From: Arthrobacter sp. PAMC 25486 | Lineage (GTDB): Bacteria; Actinomycetota; Actinomycetes; Actinomycetales; Micrococcaceae | Direction of reading: 5' to 3' | NCBI RefSeq assembly: GCF_000785535.1 | Contig: NZ_CP007595.1 | Coordinates: forward strand, 3,060,439-3,124,438 | Length of the DNA: 64,000 bases | Shown: positions 53,061 through 61,873 of the stretch, piece after piece | How the letters are laid out: every line of letters begins with the position of its first letter | Position numbering within the stretch: the stretch's first letter is position 1 | Translations under genes and position numbers: made by a program | The notes under the pieces: generated by a model | Database searches by the model: none | The model's input: only the letters and a program-made list of their open reading frames with translations | Told to the model about the DNA's origin: nothing

Positions 53061-53733
53061 TCCGGGATCCGCTATTACAGTGGCACTGGTTGACGACCAA
53101 GAACTTTTCCGGGCAGGCATACGCATGCTCGTCGAAAGCCAGCAGGACATGGAAATGGTGGGTGAGGCGGGCGACGGGGAGGAAGCGGTGTCTCTTGCCG
53201 CGCGGGTGAATCCCGAGGTCATGCTGATGGATTTGCGGATGCCGGTCATGGACGGTGTCACCGCCATCCGACGTATTGCTCAGGCATCGACTGCCGCCGG
53301 GACTGAGAAGCCGCGCATCATCGCACTGACCACTTTCAACCGCGACCAGGCCGTGGTGGAAGCTGTCCAGGCAGGGGCCAGCGGATATTTACTCAAGAGT
53401 GCGGAGCCCGAATTTCTGCTGTCGGCCATTCGCACCGTGCATTCGGGATACTCGGTCATTGCGCCGGGGACCGTTCAGGACCTGTTCAGGCACGCTGCCA
53501 GGACCTATCCAACGGAGGGACCCGATCTGTCCATACTCGATGCGCTCTCACCACGTGAACGGGACATCTTTCTGCTGGCAGCCAAGGGACTGGCCAACGC
53601 CGAGATTGCCGGCAGCTTGTTCGTTTCAGAGGCGACCGTCAAGACGCACCTGCGCAGCGTGTTGGATAAGTTCGGGCTGCGCACCAGGTTGCAGCTTGTA
53701 GCCTTCGCCTACGAACGCCGCCTCCTGGGATAG
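53053..53733 (+). CDS. LuxR/NarL-type response regulator
   Basis: 226 residues from GTG 53053. Receiver domain: VALVDDQELFRAGIRML with acidic pocket DD, MLMDLRMPVMDG with phospho-acceptor Asp, and LTTFNRDQAV and LLKSAEPEFLL later. The C-terminal HTH (LSPRERDIFLLAAKGLANAE and SEATVKTHLRSVLDKFGL) is NarL-like. It overlaps the kinase gene by 8 bases, so the two form one operon. Target genes are unknown; the divergent lipoprotein gene at 51490 is one candidate. Confidence 0.92.
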   Translation: MVDPGSAITVALVDDQELFRAGIRMLVESQQDMEMVGEAGDGEEAVSLAARVNPEVMLMDLRMPVMDGVTAIRRIAQASTAAGTEKPRIIALTTFNRDQAVVEAVQAGASGYLLKSAEPEFLLSAIRTVHSGYSVIAPGTVQDLFRHAARTYPTEGPDLSILDALSPRERDIFLLAAKGLANAEIAGSLFVSEATVKTHLRSVLDKFGLRTRLQLVAFAYERRLLG

Positions 53734-53775
53734 CCGCGACGAATTTCGTGCCCGGCGTCCTTGTCACCGCGCTGT

Positions 53776-53809
53776 CGTCGTTCTAGCGTTTTCGTCGTCC
53801 TAGCGTTTT
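53776..53809. repeat. Tandem 17-base repeat
   Basis: Two adjacent 17-base units, CGTCGTTCTAGCGTTTT (53776-53792) and CGTCGTCCTAGCGTTTT (53793-53809), differ at one base. They lie just after the response regulator gene. Function unknown. Confidence 0.7.
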
Positions 53810-53941
53810 AGGGATCAGAGCAGGAACCGACGAAGCGGGAGCGGAATCCGCAACACTACTGAGCCGGGTCAAATTGAACAGATGAATCATTCAGCTTTGG
53901 GATGAACTCCCGCCAAAATTTGGGTGAGTCAATTTCCATCA

Positions 53942-54409
53942 TCACTGGGTGGAAATTTGCCATTTAACTTCTGCGAATTTGTCTCGGGCATAGATGGTGA
54001 CGACGATGTCTCCCGCGTCAATCTCGACCCGTCTATTTTGAACTTTTTTGTCGCAGGTCACTGTGTAAAGATTGCTCTTTTCAGAGGACCCGATTTGAAA
54101 GACGACTGGTCCCGTCGAGTCGCAGACGACATCCATATCCACTGTCCTGGCGGCATGTGAAATGAAATTGGTTCCCGTAGCTGTTTCGATGTGGTCGTAT
54201 CCGCTAGTTGACAACCCCTCGGGTTGAATCGGCAGTTCGGTTTCCCCGATGTCCTGACTGTGCATATCCGCAAATTGCGAACTCTCAAGAGGACTTGTTG
54301 CAGGTTCGGCGGAAGGTGTGTTTGCGCCCGAGGTGCATGCGGTCATGCTTAGAAGGATCATCCCCGCTGCGGCCCATCGCTCTGCGTATTGTCTCAACTG
54401 TTGTGACAT
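53942..54409 (-). CDS. Small lipoprotein of unknown function
   Basis: 155 residues with a signal peptide ending in lipobox LSMTAC (about residue 25), then a Ser/Thr-rich linker and a compact C-terminal domain with two cysteines (DVVCDSTG and TVTCDKK) that may form a disulfide. No recognised family. The region is less GC-rich than its neighbours. Probably a surface-anchored protein; role unknown. Confidence 0.72.
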   Translation of the reverse strand: MSQQLRQYAERWAAAGMILLSMTACTSGANTPSAEPATSPLESSQFADMHSQDIGETELPIQPEGLSTSGYDHIETATGTNFISHAARTVDMDVVCDSTGPVVFQIGSSEKSNLYTVTCDKKVQNRRVEIDAGDIVVTIYARDKFAEVKWQISTQ

Positions 54410-54581
54410 GACGACCTAACGTTTTGAGTGGCTGGACTCAACGCCATGCTACACAGGCTGTCCGTCGCTCTCTGTTGAAGGTCAGCAGGAAATTGTGATT
54501 GTTAGGATGTCCCCGACGACTGAGTTGCAGGCGGTGGTCATGATTTGGGGGCTTCTGCCCATGATCGAACGGCCAGGGCAG

Positions 54582-55418
54582 CTATAGCCGGACTGTTCCG
54601 GCGACGCACCTGGTCACGTGTCCGCCAACCCAGATGGCTTCACCTTCCACACCGATGTGCACCCGGCCCAGCCGGTGCAGAACTGTCCCCTGGGACACCA
54701 CGTATTGTGGTGGCGCGATCCCCGTGTCAGTCAGCCATCGGGCAAGTCCTGCGTTCAGGCTGCCGGTCACTGGGTCCTCCCACACCGCGTCCCCGCCAAA
54801 GAAGGCCCGCACCTCAAATTGGGTCTCCCCGCCGGGGCTGCAGGGGCCAACCACACCAATCTCGAGGTCACCCAACTTTCCGGGATCCGGGCGCAGCGCC
54901 AAAATATCGTCCGAAGATGCCAGCCGGACGCCAATCCAGCGGGGGCCGTTGACCAGCCAGGACGAATCGAGAATCTGTCCTCGGGCAATCCCCAAGACGC
55001 CGGCAATGTGTTGCAGATCGGTTTCCGCAACAGCCTCATAGCGGGTCAGTGGGGGTGCCTCGAACGCCATGACATCCCCGTCGACGCGGACGCGGACCAG
55101 CCCGGCCGCGCACTCCTGCACGACAAACCCGCCAGGCCCCACCGTCCCGCCTGCATCCAGCCATGCCTTCGCGGTTCCCAACGTGGGGTGACCGGCGAAC
55201 GGAAGTTCCTCGCTCGCCGTAAAGATCCTGACACGGTAGTCAGCCTGGGGATCGGCAGGGGCAAGCAGAAACGTTGTTTCGGCCAGGTTGGTCCAGTTGG
55301 CAAACTGTTGCATGTCCGCGGAACTCAGGCCATCGGCGTCGTGGACCACGGCCAAGGCATTGCCCCGGTACGGCGTGTCCGAGAAAACATCGATTTCGCT
55401 GTAGCGCAGGGACGTCAT
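54582..55418 (-). CDS. PhzF-like isomerase/epimerase
   Basis: 278 residues. The first motif YSEIDVFSDTPYRGNALAVV is the PhzF family start, and the catalytic glutamate is in NLAETTFLL near residue 47. The second half-motif is EELPFAGHPTLGTA, and GDAVWEDPVTGSLNAGLARW begins the second lobe. Members isomerise diverse small molecules; in phenazine producers PhzF acts on DHHA. No phenazine genes are visible here, so the substrate is unknown. Confidence 0.87.
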   Translation of the reverse strand: MTSLRYSEIDVFSDTPYRGNALAVVHDADGLSSADMQQFANWTNLAETTFLLAPADPQADYRVRIFTASEELPFAGHPTLGTAKAWLDAGGTVGPGGFVVQECAAGLVRVRVDGDVMAFEAPPLTRYEAVAETDLQHIAGVLGIARGQILDSSWLVNGPRWIGVRLASSDDILALRPDPGKLGDLEIGVVGPCSPGGETQFEVRAFFGGDAVWEDPVTGSLNAGLARWLTDTGIAPPQYVVSQGTVLHRLGRVHIGVEGEAIWVGGHVTRCVAGTVRL

Positions 55419-55424
55419 GGTGTT

Positions 55425-56015
55425 CTAGGAAACCGGGTCGATGCTCAGCACGGCCAGGAAGCCGCGGCCGGAAATCTCCGGGGCGTCCTCGGAACCCACC
55501 ACGGTGTCAAACTTGCCCAACGCCTCGGCGGCGGGGGCAGCGGAGGAGGTATCGCCGTCGTCCGTTGCAGCGGTCACAACGGCGGGGGACACCGTGGCCG
55601 AGCCCTGCAACAGCACGGCAAACTGGTCCGCAAACACGGGGTGGGGGCGTTTCTTGGACAGCTCTATGATGGCTGCGTAGCCCTTGAAAGAGCCGCGCCG
55701 GGTCATCAGGTTGAGGTCCTTGAGTGCGCCGGTGGGCAAGCTCGCGGAGGTCTGCGAATCGCCGGAAAAGCGGAACGGGCGGTACTTTTCAAGTGCCTGC
55801 TCAACGCCGTCGACGGTCAGGGCAATGAGCTCGCCCTCTACAACGGTGATGATCCGGTCAATGCCCGGCATGGGCGTGAACGGGCCTGCCTTGGCGATAT
55901 CGGCAATGCTCAGGCGCCAGTCCCAGTTCTTGGGGTCGGGTCCAGCCGCGATCTGCCGTGACGTTCCGCCGGCCCAAGGCGCAGTCTTCAGTGAGGCGTG
56001 GCGAATGATTTCCAC
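55425..56015 (-). CDS. HutD/Ves family protein
   Basis: 196 residues from GTG 56015, which overlaps by one base the stop of the upstream membrane protein (TAGTG). The start EIIRHASLKTAPWAGGTSRQ and DWRLSIADIAKAGPFTPMPG match the cupin-like HutD (Ves) family. HutD is linked to histidine utilisation in some bacteria, but no hut genes are here. A longer ORF to 56231 runs in the neighbour's sequence and is not supported. Confidence 0.85.
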   Translation of the reverse strand: MEIIRHASLKTAPWAGGTSRQIAAGPDPKNWDWRLSIADIAKAGPFTPMPGIDRIITVVEGELIALTVDGVEQALEKYRPFRFSGDSQTSASLPTGALKDLNLMTRRGSFKGYAAIIELSKKRPHPVFADQFAVLLQGSATVSPAVVTAATDDGDTSSAAPAAEALGKFDTVVGSEDAPEISGRGFLAVLSIDPVS

Positions 56016-56251
56016 TATTGCTCGTCCGCGTTCTTCTCGCTGTACACGTGCAGACGCTTGAGGTCCGAGGGCCGACGGCGGAGCTTGCGTTTGTAGTACG
56101 ACCAGCCTCCCGTGATGGCCAGGGAAACGGCAAAGGCCAGCACGATCTTCAGCGGCAGGTTGATCCTGGCGAAGGTGAGCACCAGGATCATGGCGGCGAA
56201 ACTGGCGAAGTTGACTACTATGTCCAGCCAATCGGTGGTCTTATTGCGCAT
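56015..56251 (-). CDS. Small membrane protein, two helices
   Basis: 78 residues. Two hydrophobic segments (IVVNFASFAAMILVLTFA and IVLAFAVSLAITGGWSYY) end in a basic, charged tail (KRKLRRRPSDLKRL). No recognised family. Probably co-transcribed with the HutD-like gene by the TAGTG overlap. Function unknown. Confidence 0.72.
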   Translation of the reverse strand: MRNKTTDWLDIVVNFASFAAMILVLTFARINLPLKIVLAFAVSLAITGGWSYYKRKLRRRPSDLKRLHVYSEKNADEQ

Positions 56252-56323
56252 GGCACCAGCTTACGCGGCATCGCACCGTGCCGGACGCGTCGACGATCGA
56301 GGGGGCCAAGGCGGGAACCGGGC

Positions 56324-56725
56324 TCAACGGTACGTGGCTACGAATGGCTGGTTGGTGGGCACAATCTCCTTCCCCAGCGGCATCAGGGACACCGGGATCA
56401 TCTTCAGGTTCGCGATGGCCAGCGGGATGCCGATGATGGTGATCGCCATGGCGAAGGCGGTGGTGATGTGGCCAATGACTATCCAGATTCCGGCAACCAG
56501 AATCCAAATGACGTTTCCCAGGGTGCTGGCGATTCCGGTGCCGCCGGGCTTGTCCACGACGGTGCGCCCAAACGGCCACAGCGCATAGCCGGCAATGCGG
56601 AATGACGCGATGCCCCACGGAATGGTGATGATGAGAATGCAGCACAGTATCCCGGCGAAAAAATAGCCAAGAGCCAGCCACAGGCCGCCAAACACCAGCC
56701 AAATGATATTCAAAATTGTCTTCAT
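56324..56725 (-). CDS. YccF domain membrane protein
   Basis: 133 residues of the YccF (DUF307) type. The sequence begins with a helix IIWLVFGGLWLALGYFF, then the GGTG loop and repeats the pattern with WILVAGIWIVIGH; the segments IPWGIASFRIAGYALWPFG and IGIPLAIANLKMIPVSLMPL are the conserved parts of the two halves. Function unknown. Monocistronic and divergent from the coiled-coil gene pair. Confidence 0.85.
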   Translation of the reverse strand: MKTILNIIWLVFGGLWLALGYFFAGILCCILIITIPWGIASFRIAGYALWPFGRTVVDKPGGTGIASTLGNVIWILVAGIWIVIGHITTAFAMAITIIGIPLAIANLKMIPVSLMPLGKEIVPTNQPFVATYR

Positions 56726-56875
56726 CTTTCCATTCTGCCGTGCGCCACCGACAAACGCCCCAGGGATCCCCCTGTTTTTACCCTAAAAGCGTGAAACTGT
56801 CCCAGAAAACCCGGAGTTTCCGGTGCTACGCTGAACTGGAACGCCCATCACGCAAAGGCAAGGAAGCAATCACCC

Positions 56876-57451
56876 ATGGACTTCGGCACAGTCTTTCTGA
56901 TCCTCATGCTGGTGCTCATTGCCCTTGCTGTTGGTGCTGCCATTACTCTGGGAGTGCTGGTTTCCCGTGGCGTGGTGGGCCTCGTGAAGATCGGCAAACC
57001 CAAGTACGAATCCGCCAAGCGCAGCGCCTTGAAGGTCCGGGCCGAGTCCAGCACGGGCCCTGTTGCCGCTATTCTCAAGCAGCGTGTGGCCCTCGCCGAG
57101 TCGCTTGAGGCCCCCCGCCGGTCCCTCGACGTAGCCCAAAGCACCGGCCAGTACACCGGCAACCTTTCCTCGATTTTCACCACGCTGGAGGAGACCGGCG
57201 CCGTCATGGAGCACCAGTTGCTCGTCGCCCAGCAGGAACCCGACGCCGCGGTCCAGGGGCTCTACGCCAAGACCCTCGCCGGCCAGGTCGAGCAGATCAC
57301 GCAGACGGCCAGGGGTGTCCGCAACGCCCTGGCAAGTGCCGCCGCGCCGTCCGGCAGTGCGGATCTGAAGGACCTCACCCGCACCCTGGAAATCGAGGCT
57401 ACGATGCTGAAAAATTGGTCAAAGACGTACACCGACCTCGGCAACGACTAG
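56876..57451 (+). CDS. Membrane-anchored coiled-coil protein of unknown function
   Basis: 191 residues. A single N-terminal helix (about residues 5-33) anchors a long cytoplasmic, mostly helical region with few prolines and many Leu/Ala/Gln/Glu, consistent with coiled coil. No recognised domain. It ends ten bases before the next gene, which encodes another coiled-coil protein, so the two probably act together. Confidence 0.7.
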   Translation: MDFGTVFLILMLVLIALAVGAAITLGVLVSRGVVGLVKIGKPKYESAKRSALKVRAESSTGPVAAILKQRVALAESLEAPRRSLDVAQSTGQYTGNLSSIFTTLEETGAVMEHQLLVAQQEPDAAVQGLYAKTLAGQVEQITQTARGVRNALASAAAPSGSADLKDLTRTLEIEATMLKNWSKTYTDLGND

Positions 57452-57460
57452 CCTGACCCG

Positions 57461-57973
57461 ATGAACGTACTCTCCCGCATCGCCGCGTTCTTTCGTGGCA
57501 GGAACGCTGCCAAGAAGTACGACGCCGATGCCTCCTCCGCGGGCCAGCTCACCATGGCGGATGCCCAACTTAAGCAGCAGGCCGCTGTGCAAAAGATGCG
57601 TCGAGGCGTCGCCGATGTTTCGGTGAGCCGGCAGCGGCTGGACCTGCAGGCCGCCGACCTCCAACAGGCGCTGGATTCCCTCGAGGAACAAGCGGCTAAG
57701 TCCCGTACCGCCGGTGATGAAGGGGCCGCCCAAACTGCCATGCGCCGGCACCTCATCATGGGCGGTCAGCTGGCCGACCTGATGTCCCAACGCGATGCCC
57801 TGGCCGAACAAGAAACCATGCTGATCGCCGCACTCACGCAGCTGCAGGCGCGGGTCGCCGGCTTCAACGTCACGTCGGAAACGCTCAGGGCAGCCCACAA
57901 GGCGGCCGACGCCAACCAGTCAATCGCCAAGGCCCTCGAGGAATTCGACGACAAAAACGGCCCCGCCAAATAA
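57461..57973 (+). CDS. Coiled-coil protein, PspA/IM30-like
   Basis: 170 residues. The opening MNVLSRIAAFFRGR resembles the amphipathic start of PspA/IM30 proteins, and the rest is helical and charged (SRQRLDLQAADLQQALDSLEE, ALAEQETMLIAALTQLQ). PspA-type proteins bind and stabilise membranes under stress. It is shorter than typical PspA (about 220 residues), so this is a tentative call. It lies ten bases after a membrane-anchored coiled-coil gene. Confidence 0.55.
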   Translation: MNVLSRIAAFFRGRNAAKKYDADASSAGQLTMADAQLKQQAAVQKMRRGVADVSVSRQRLDLQAADLQQALDSLEEQAAKSRTAGDEGAAQTAMRRHLIMGGQLADLMSQRDALAEQETMLIAALTQLQARVAGFNVTSETLRAAHKAADANQSIAKALEEFDDKNGPAK

Positions 57974-57986
57974 CCCCCACTACCGA

Positions 57987-58140
57987 CGCTCGCTCACATA
58001 CGGGGCACCTTCTGCGAACGCTCGCTCAGTAGTTGGGGTCATTTCGTAAACGCTCCTGCGGTCGGTGCGAGAACGTTGCCGACAAGCCCCCGTATGTGAG
58101 CGAGGGTTCTGGGAAACAGGCCCGTATGTGAGCGAGCGTT
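57987..58140. repeat. Cluster of direct and inverted short repeats
   Basis: Direct copies: CGCTCGCTCACATACGGGG (57987-58005) and a partial one (CGAACGCTCGCTCAG at 58015). Inverted copies: CCCCCGTATGTGAGCGAG (58087-58104) and CCCGTATGTGAGCGAGCGTT (58121-58140). The pairs can form hairpins across the 3' ends of two convergent genes, so a bidirectional terminator built from a repeat family is plausible. Confidence 0.7.
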
Positions 58141-58174
58141 CTGGGGATTGGGTGAGGGGCGGCGGGCGGGGGCG

Positions 58175-59797
58175 TCAGTGCTCCTCGATGTCCCCCGTCG
58201 GAACGCCGAAGGTGAAGAGCCTGCGGACGCCTTGGTCGGAGCCGATGCTTCCCACGAGCAGCCGGAATTCCAGAGACACCACACCGGCACCAATATCCGC
58301 CTCGGTGACTGTGTACGTGGCGGCAAAGCCATGCATGGAGTCCGGATCCAGGGGCTGCCAGGCTACAACGGTCCTGCTGGCGCCCAGCCCGTCCGCCAAG
58401 AACACCGCCACATCCTGCACGGGACCGGAGTTTTCCACCCGGCCAGCAAACGCCAGTACATCCCCGGCCTTGTATCCGGGAATCACCGCTCCGTAGTTCA
58501 GGTCCTGCGACTCGCGGTTGGAGAGCACCTGCGGGGCCTCCGCGGAGTAACCCTGGCCCACTTCCTTCCACGCCGCCGGGTCCCAGTCGCCGTCGGTTTG
58601 AGTGAGCACAAAACTCTCGCCCACGCTCTCCCACACGGCTGGCCGGCCGGGCGTGATGGAACGCAACACCACGCTCAAGCCGACGCTGCCCGTGAAGGAG
58701 GTTCCGGCGTCGTGCGTCAGGGAAGCGGTAGGGGAGGCAAGCAGCTCCTGCGGGTCCACCGACGTGAACACAATTTCTTGGTAGCCCTGGCGCTCGTAAA
58801 GCACGCCGATGCGGCCGTTGGGAAGGCGCGTGGCCGTGGAGTATTGCGAGCTTCCCCCGCAAAGTTCGACGGCGAATGGCCAGGTTGCGCCGTTGTCCTG
58901 CGAGAGCTTCAGGAGGGTGTTGCGGCGCAGGAGGGGGTCGTGGTTGTGCGTGGCGATGAGCCAGTCGGCGGTCTTCGGCGAGGCGAGGCCGGCGACGGAA
59001 GGCAGGCCGTCAAAGCGGGCCACGGAGCCGTTGTCGCTGGGGTCGGGCAGTTCGAAGTGCGGTTGCGCGGGGGACCAAGACCGGCCGCCGTCGGTGGAGA
59101 GGGCCGTGAGCCGGTGCGGAGTGGCACGGGAGTGCATCAGGAGGCTGCCATCGGTGCGGCATACGACCTTGTTTTCATTGGCGCCGTCGATGAATTCGCC
59201 CAGCGACCAGCTCTCGCCGTGGTCGTCGCTGTAGGCGCTGGCAGCCTTGATTGCGCCCTCGTGCAGGAGCACGAACTGCTGAACGAGGCGGCCCTGGAAC
59301 GGGCCCGTGTGGAGCTGGATGCCGGCGCCCGCGGCGGCGAACAATCCTGTGACACCCTCGCCCTTGAGCATGGCCGTGAGGCGGCGGTGCTGCCAGGTTT
59401 CGCCGTCGTCGTCAGAGAAACTGAGGTCCGCGTGCTGAATGGCGTCCTGATTGTCCAGGCCTGCGGCTGCCTCAAAGAAACCGGCGTGGGTGCCGGCCGC
59501 ATGGAACATGAAGATGCGTCCGGTGACGGTGTCGACGAGCAGGCTCGGATCCCCGTAGCCGTCCAGGCCAGTGCCGGTGCGGACCGTCTGCTGCGGGCCC
59601 CACGTGGCGCCGTTGTCGGTGCTGCGCCGGAGCAACAGGTCGATCGGGTTGGGGAGGTCGTCCAGGTTGGGGCGGCCGTCATAGGCGGCCAGGATGGTGC
59701 CCCGTGTGGAGACCGCCAATGCGGGGATGCGGTATTGGCGGTGGCCGGCAACGCCACGGCGGGCAAGGACAATTTCCGAGGAGGTAGGACGTTTCAT
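58175..59797 (-). CDS. Exo-alpha-sialidase (neuraminidase) family protein
   Basis: 540 residues. The N-terminal YRIPAL is the arginine motif of sialidases and five Asp-box-type motifs follow (STDNGATW, SDDDGETW, SDDHGESW, STDGGRSW, SQDNGATW), giving a six-bladed propeller (residues about 1-360). Residues about 370-540 form a second, beta-rich domain of unknown role. It would release terminal sialic acid, but no signal peptide is visible. ATG 59797 is chosen; GTG 59800 would add one residue. Confidence 0.83.
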   Translation of the reverse strand: MKRPTSSEIVLARRGVAGHRQYRIPALAVSTRGTILAAYDGRPNLDDLPNPIDLLLRRSTDNGATWGPQQTVRTGTGLDGYGDPSLLVDTVTGRIFMFHAAGTHAGFFEAAAGLDNQDAIQHADLSFSDDDGETWQHRRLTAMLKGEGVTGLFAAAGAGIQLHTGPFQGRLVQQFVLLHEGAIKAASAYSDDHGESWSLGEFIDGANENKVVCRTDGSLLMHSRATPHRLTALSTDGGRSWSPAQPHFELPDPSDNGSVARFDGLPSVAGLASPKTADWLIATHNHDPLLRRNTLLKLSQDNGATWPFAVELCGGSSQYSTATRLPNGRIGVLYERQGYQEIVFTSVDPQELLASPTASLTHDAGTSFTGSVGLSVVLRSITPGRPAVWESVGESFVLTQTDGDWDPAAWKEVGQGYSAEAPQVLSNRESQDLNYGAVIPGYKAGDVLAFAGRVENSGPVQDVAVFLADGLGASRTVVAWQPLDPDSMHGFAATYTVTEADIGAGVVSLEFRLLVGSIGSDQGVRRLFTFGVPTGDIEEH

Positions 59798-59905
59798 CAC
59801 ATGACCAGCTTAGTCACGTTTTCTTGCTGTTTGTTGGGCGCCCGACGTGTCAACGCCTCGTCACGCGGGTGCCCTCGCGGCCAGGCAACAAGGATCCAGC
59901 CGTGC

Positions 59906-60532
59906 CTAGATCCAGCCCTGCTGCCACGCCTTGTCGGCGGCCTCATGCCGGGATGCGGCATTGAGCTTCATCATGGCCGAGGACAGGTAGTTGCGCACCG
60001 TGCCCGGGGCCAGGTGCAGCTGCTGCGCAATCTGCGCCACGCTGGTAGTGGTGCGGCTGACCCGAAGCGTTTCCAGCTCCCTGTCGGTCAACGGGGAGCG
60101 TTCGGCCGTCAGGGCGGCAGCGGCAATGTCGGGATCGATATAGCGCTTGCCGGCTGCCACGTCTCGGATGACGTGGGCCAGCTCCTGCGCCGGGGTCGAC
60201 TTCGGCACGAACCCTGATACCTTGGCGGCCAGGGCCCGCCGCAGCACCCCGGGCCGGGCGTGTCGGGTGACGATGATGACCCGCGTGTTGACGGTGGCAA
60301 GGATCCGGGCCGCAGCCTCGAGGCCGTCGGCTTGCGGCATCTCCAGGTCCAGAAGGCAGATGTCCGGTTGGGTGGACACGGCCAGCTCTGCTGCACTCAC
60401 ACCGTTGTCGGCGCTCGCCACCACCTCAATGTCGGATTCCAGGCCAAGGAGTGCCTCCAAGGCACCCCGGATGAGATGTTCGTCGTCGGCAATCAGCAGC
60501 CGGATAAGGCGGCTGTCCTGGGCGTCGGTCAT
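59906..60532 (-). CDS. LuxR/NarL-type response regulator
   Basis: 208 residues. Receiver: LLIADDEHLIRGALEALL and CLLDLEMPQADGLE with the phospho-acceptor Asp, then a FVPKSTPAQELAHVI region. C-terminal HTH: SPLTDRELETLRVSRTTTSVAQ and LAPGTVRNYLSSAMMKL. It partners the upstream kinase, whose stop overlaps its start (ATGA). The sialidase gene lies downstream on the same strand; whether it is a target is unknown. Confidence 0.92.
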   Translation of the reverse strand: MTDAQDSRLIRLLIADDEHLIRGALEALLGLESDIEVVASADNGVSAAELAVSTQPDICLLDLEMPQADGLEAAARILATVNTRVIIVTRHARPGVLRRALAAKVSGFVPKSTPAQELAHVIRDVAAGKRYIDPDIAAAALTAERSPLTDRELETLRVSRTTTSVAQIAQQLHLAPGTVRNYLSSAMMKLNAASRHEAADKAWQQGWI

Positions 60533-61728
60533 GGCAGTGTTCCTTTAGTGGGGACCCATGCCTGCAATTCAAAGCGACCGGTGTCCATGGACGTTTCAAG
60601 TGTGCCACCCAGGGCCTCGAGGCGTTCCCGCAGCCCGAGCAGGCCGGTGCCAGTGCCCGGTATTGGGGAAACGGCCCCGTTGTTGCTGATGGTGAGGGAC
60701 GCCCCGCCAGGCGATGCTGCCAGCGTGATGGCGGCCGTTGTGGCGTCGCTGTGCCGCAGAATATTGGTGGTTGCCTCACGCACTGTCATGGCCAGGGCCT
60801 TGTGCGCGGCGGGGCCTGCCGGGACGGGGGTCAGCTGCAGTTCACACGCGGCGCCGGAAGCCGTGAGGACTTCGCGGGCATTCTCCAGCTCATTTTCCAG
60901 GGACGTTTCGCGGTAGCCCGAGACCAGCGTGCGGGTTTCCTCGAGGGCCTGCTTGGCAATGAGCCGGGTCTCGTGGATGTTGGCGCGTGCGGCGTCGACG
61001 TCGATGGGCAGCAGCCGTTCGGCCAGCTCGGATTTCAGCGCAATGACCTGCAGGTGATGGCCCTGGATGTCGTGCAGGTCCGCGGCAAAACGCAGCCTTT
61101 CCTGTGCGACGGCGAGTTCCCCCGCCATGAGCCTGTGCCGGTCCAGTTCCACCACAACCCGCCACCACCACAGGCTGCTCAGCAGCACCAGGGGCATGCC
61201 CGCCGCGTAAACCAGGAGCATGCGCACGCCGGGATTGTCCGGCACGCCGTACGCGGAGCCATTGACGAGAGCGTAAGCAAAAGGATGCAGCAGGGCAGCG
61301 GCGAGGCCGGCACCCAGAACCGCCATGCGCTGCCACGTGGGCAGCAGGCAGGCGAGCAGGCAGACTGCGAGCCAGAGCGGGAGCACCCACAGCGGGGCAT
61401 CGGCAGCCACGAACAGGCCCAGCACCCAAACCACGGCAGCGGGCAGAATCAGCGCCACCGTCCACACCGTGCGGGGGAGTCCGCCGCCCAACCCCGCCCG
61501 CAGGAACCAGGCGTAGCGGACCTGGGTGAGAACAGCGGCAAGGAAAGTGACAAGGAGAAGCCCGGAAACGACGTCGTACGTGGCATTAAAGGACTCCACG
61601 GCCAGGCCCAGCAGCATGGCATCCAGGACCACGAGGATAAACACAATGGAACCCAGCGTGTAGGTCCAGGTGGTGCGCACGCTGCGGCCGAGGGTGGCGG
61701 GAGGCTGCGGGATTTCGGGGGTGGGCAT
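60529..61728 (-). CDS. Sensor histidine kinase, NarL-system type
   Basis: 399 residues from ATG 61728; longer starts (to 61953) cross the divergent gene's promoter and are unlikely. About five membrane helices (20-170), then HisKA_3 with FAADLHDIQGHHLQVIALK containing the phospho-acceptor His, and an HATPase with REATTNILRHSDATT and GTGTGLLGLRERLEALGG. It overlaps its response regulator (ATGA). The signal is unknown. Confidence 0.9.
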   Translation of the reverse strand: MPTPEIPQPPATLGRSVRTTWTYTLGSIVFILVVLDAMLLGLAVESFNATYDVVSGLLLVTFLAAVLTQVRYAWFLRAGLGGGLPRTVWTVALILPAAVVWVLGLFVAADAPLWVLPLWLAVCLLACLLPTWQRMAVLGAGLAAALLHPFAYALVNGSAYGVPDNPGVRMLLVYAAGMPLVLLSSLWWWRVVVELDRHRLMAGELAVAQERLRFAADLHDIQGHHLQVIALKSELAERLLPIDVDAARANIHETRLIAKQALEETRTLVSGYRETSLENELENAREVLTASGAACELQLTPVPAGPAAHKALAMTVREATTNILRHSDATTAAITLAASPGGASLTISNNGAVSPIPGTGTGLLGLRERLEALGGTLETSMDTGRFELQAWVPTKGTLP

Positions 61729-61873
61729 GGGGTTCAGTTTAGGGCAATGACATTTGTCATGGATTCCGTGTGCAAAGTGCATGGGAAGCGGTGACAACAA
61801 CGCACTGTGCGGGCGGAGGCGCTCGCGGAAGGATTGAATCATCAAGTTCTTCCGCCTTTTGAAAGTAGTCACC

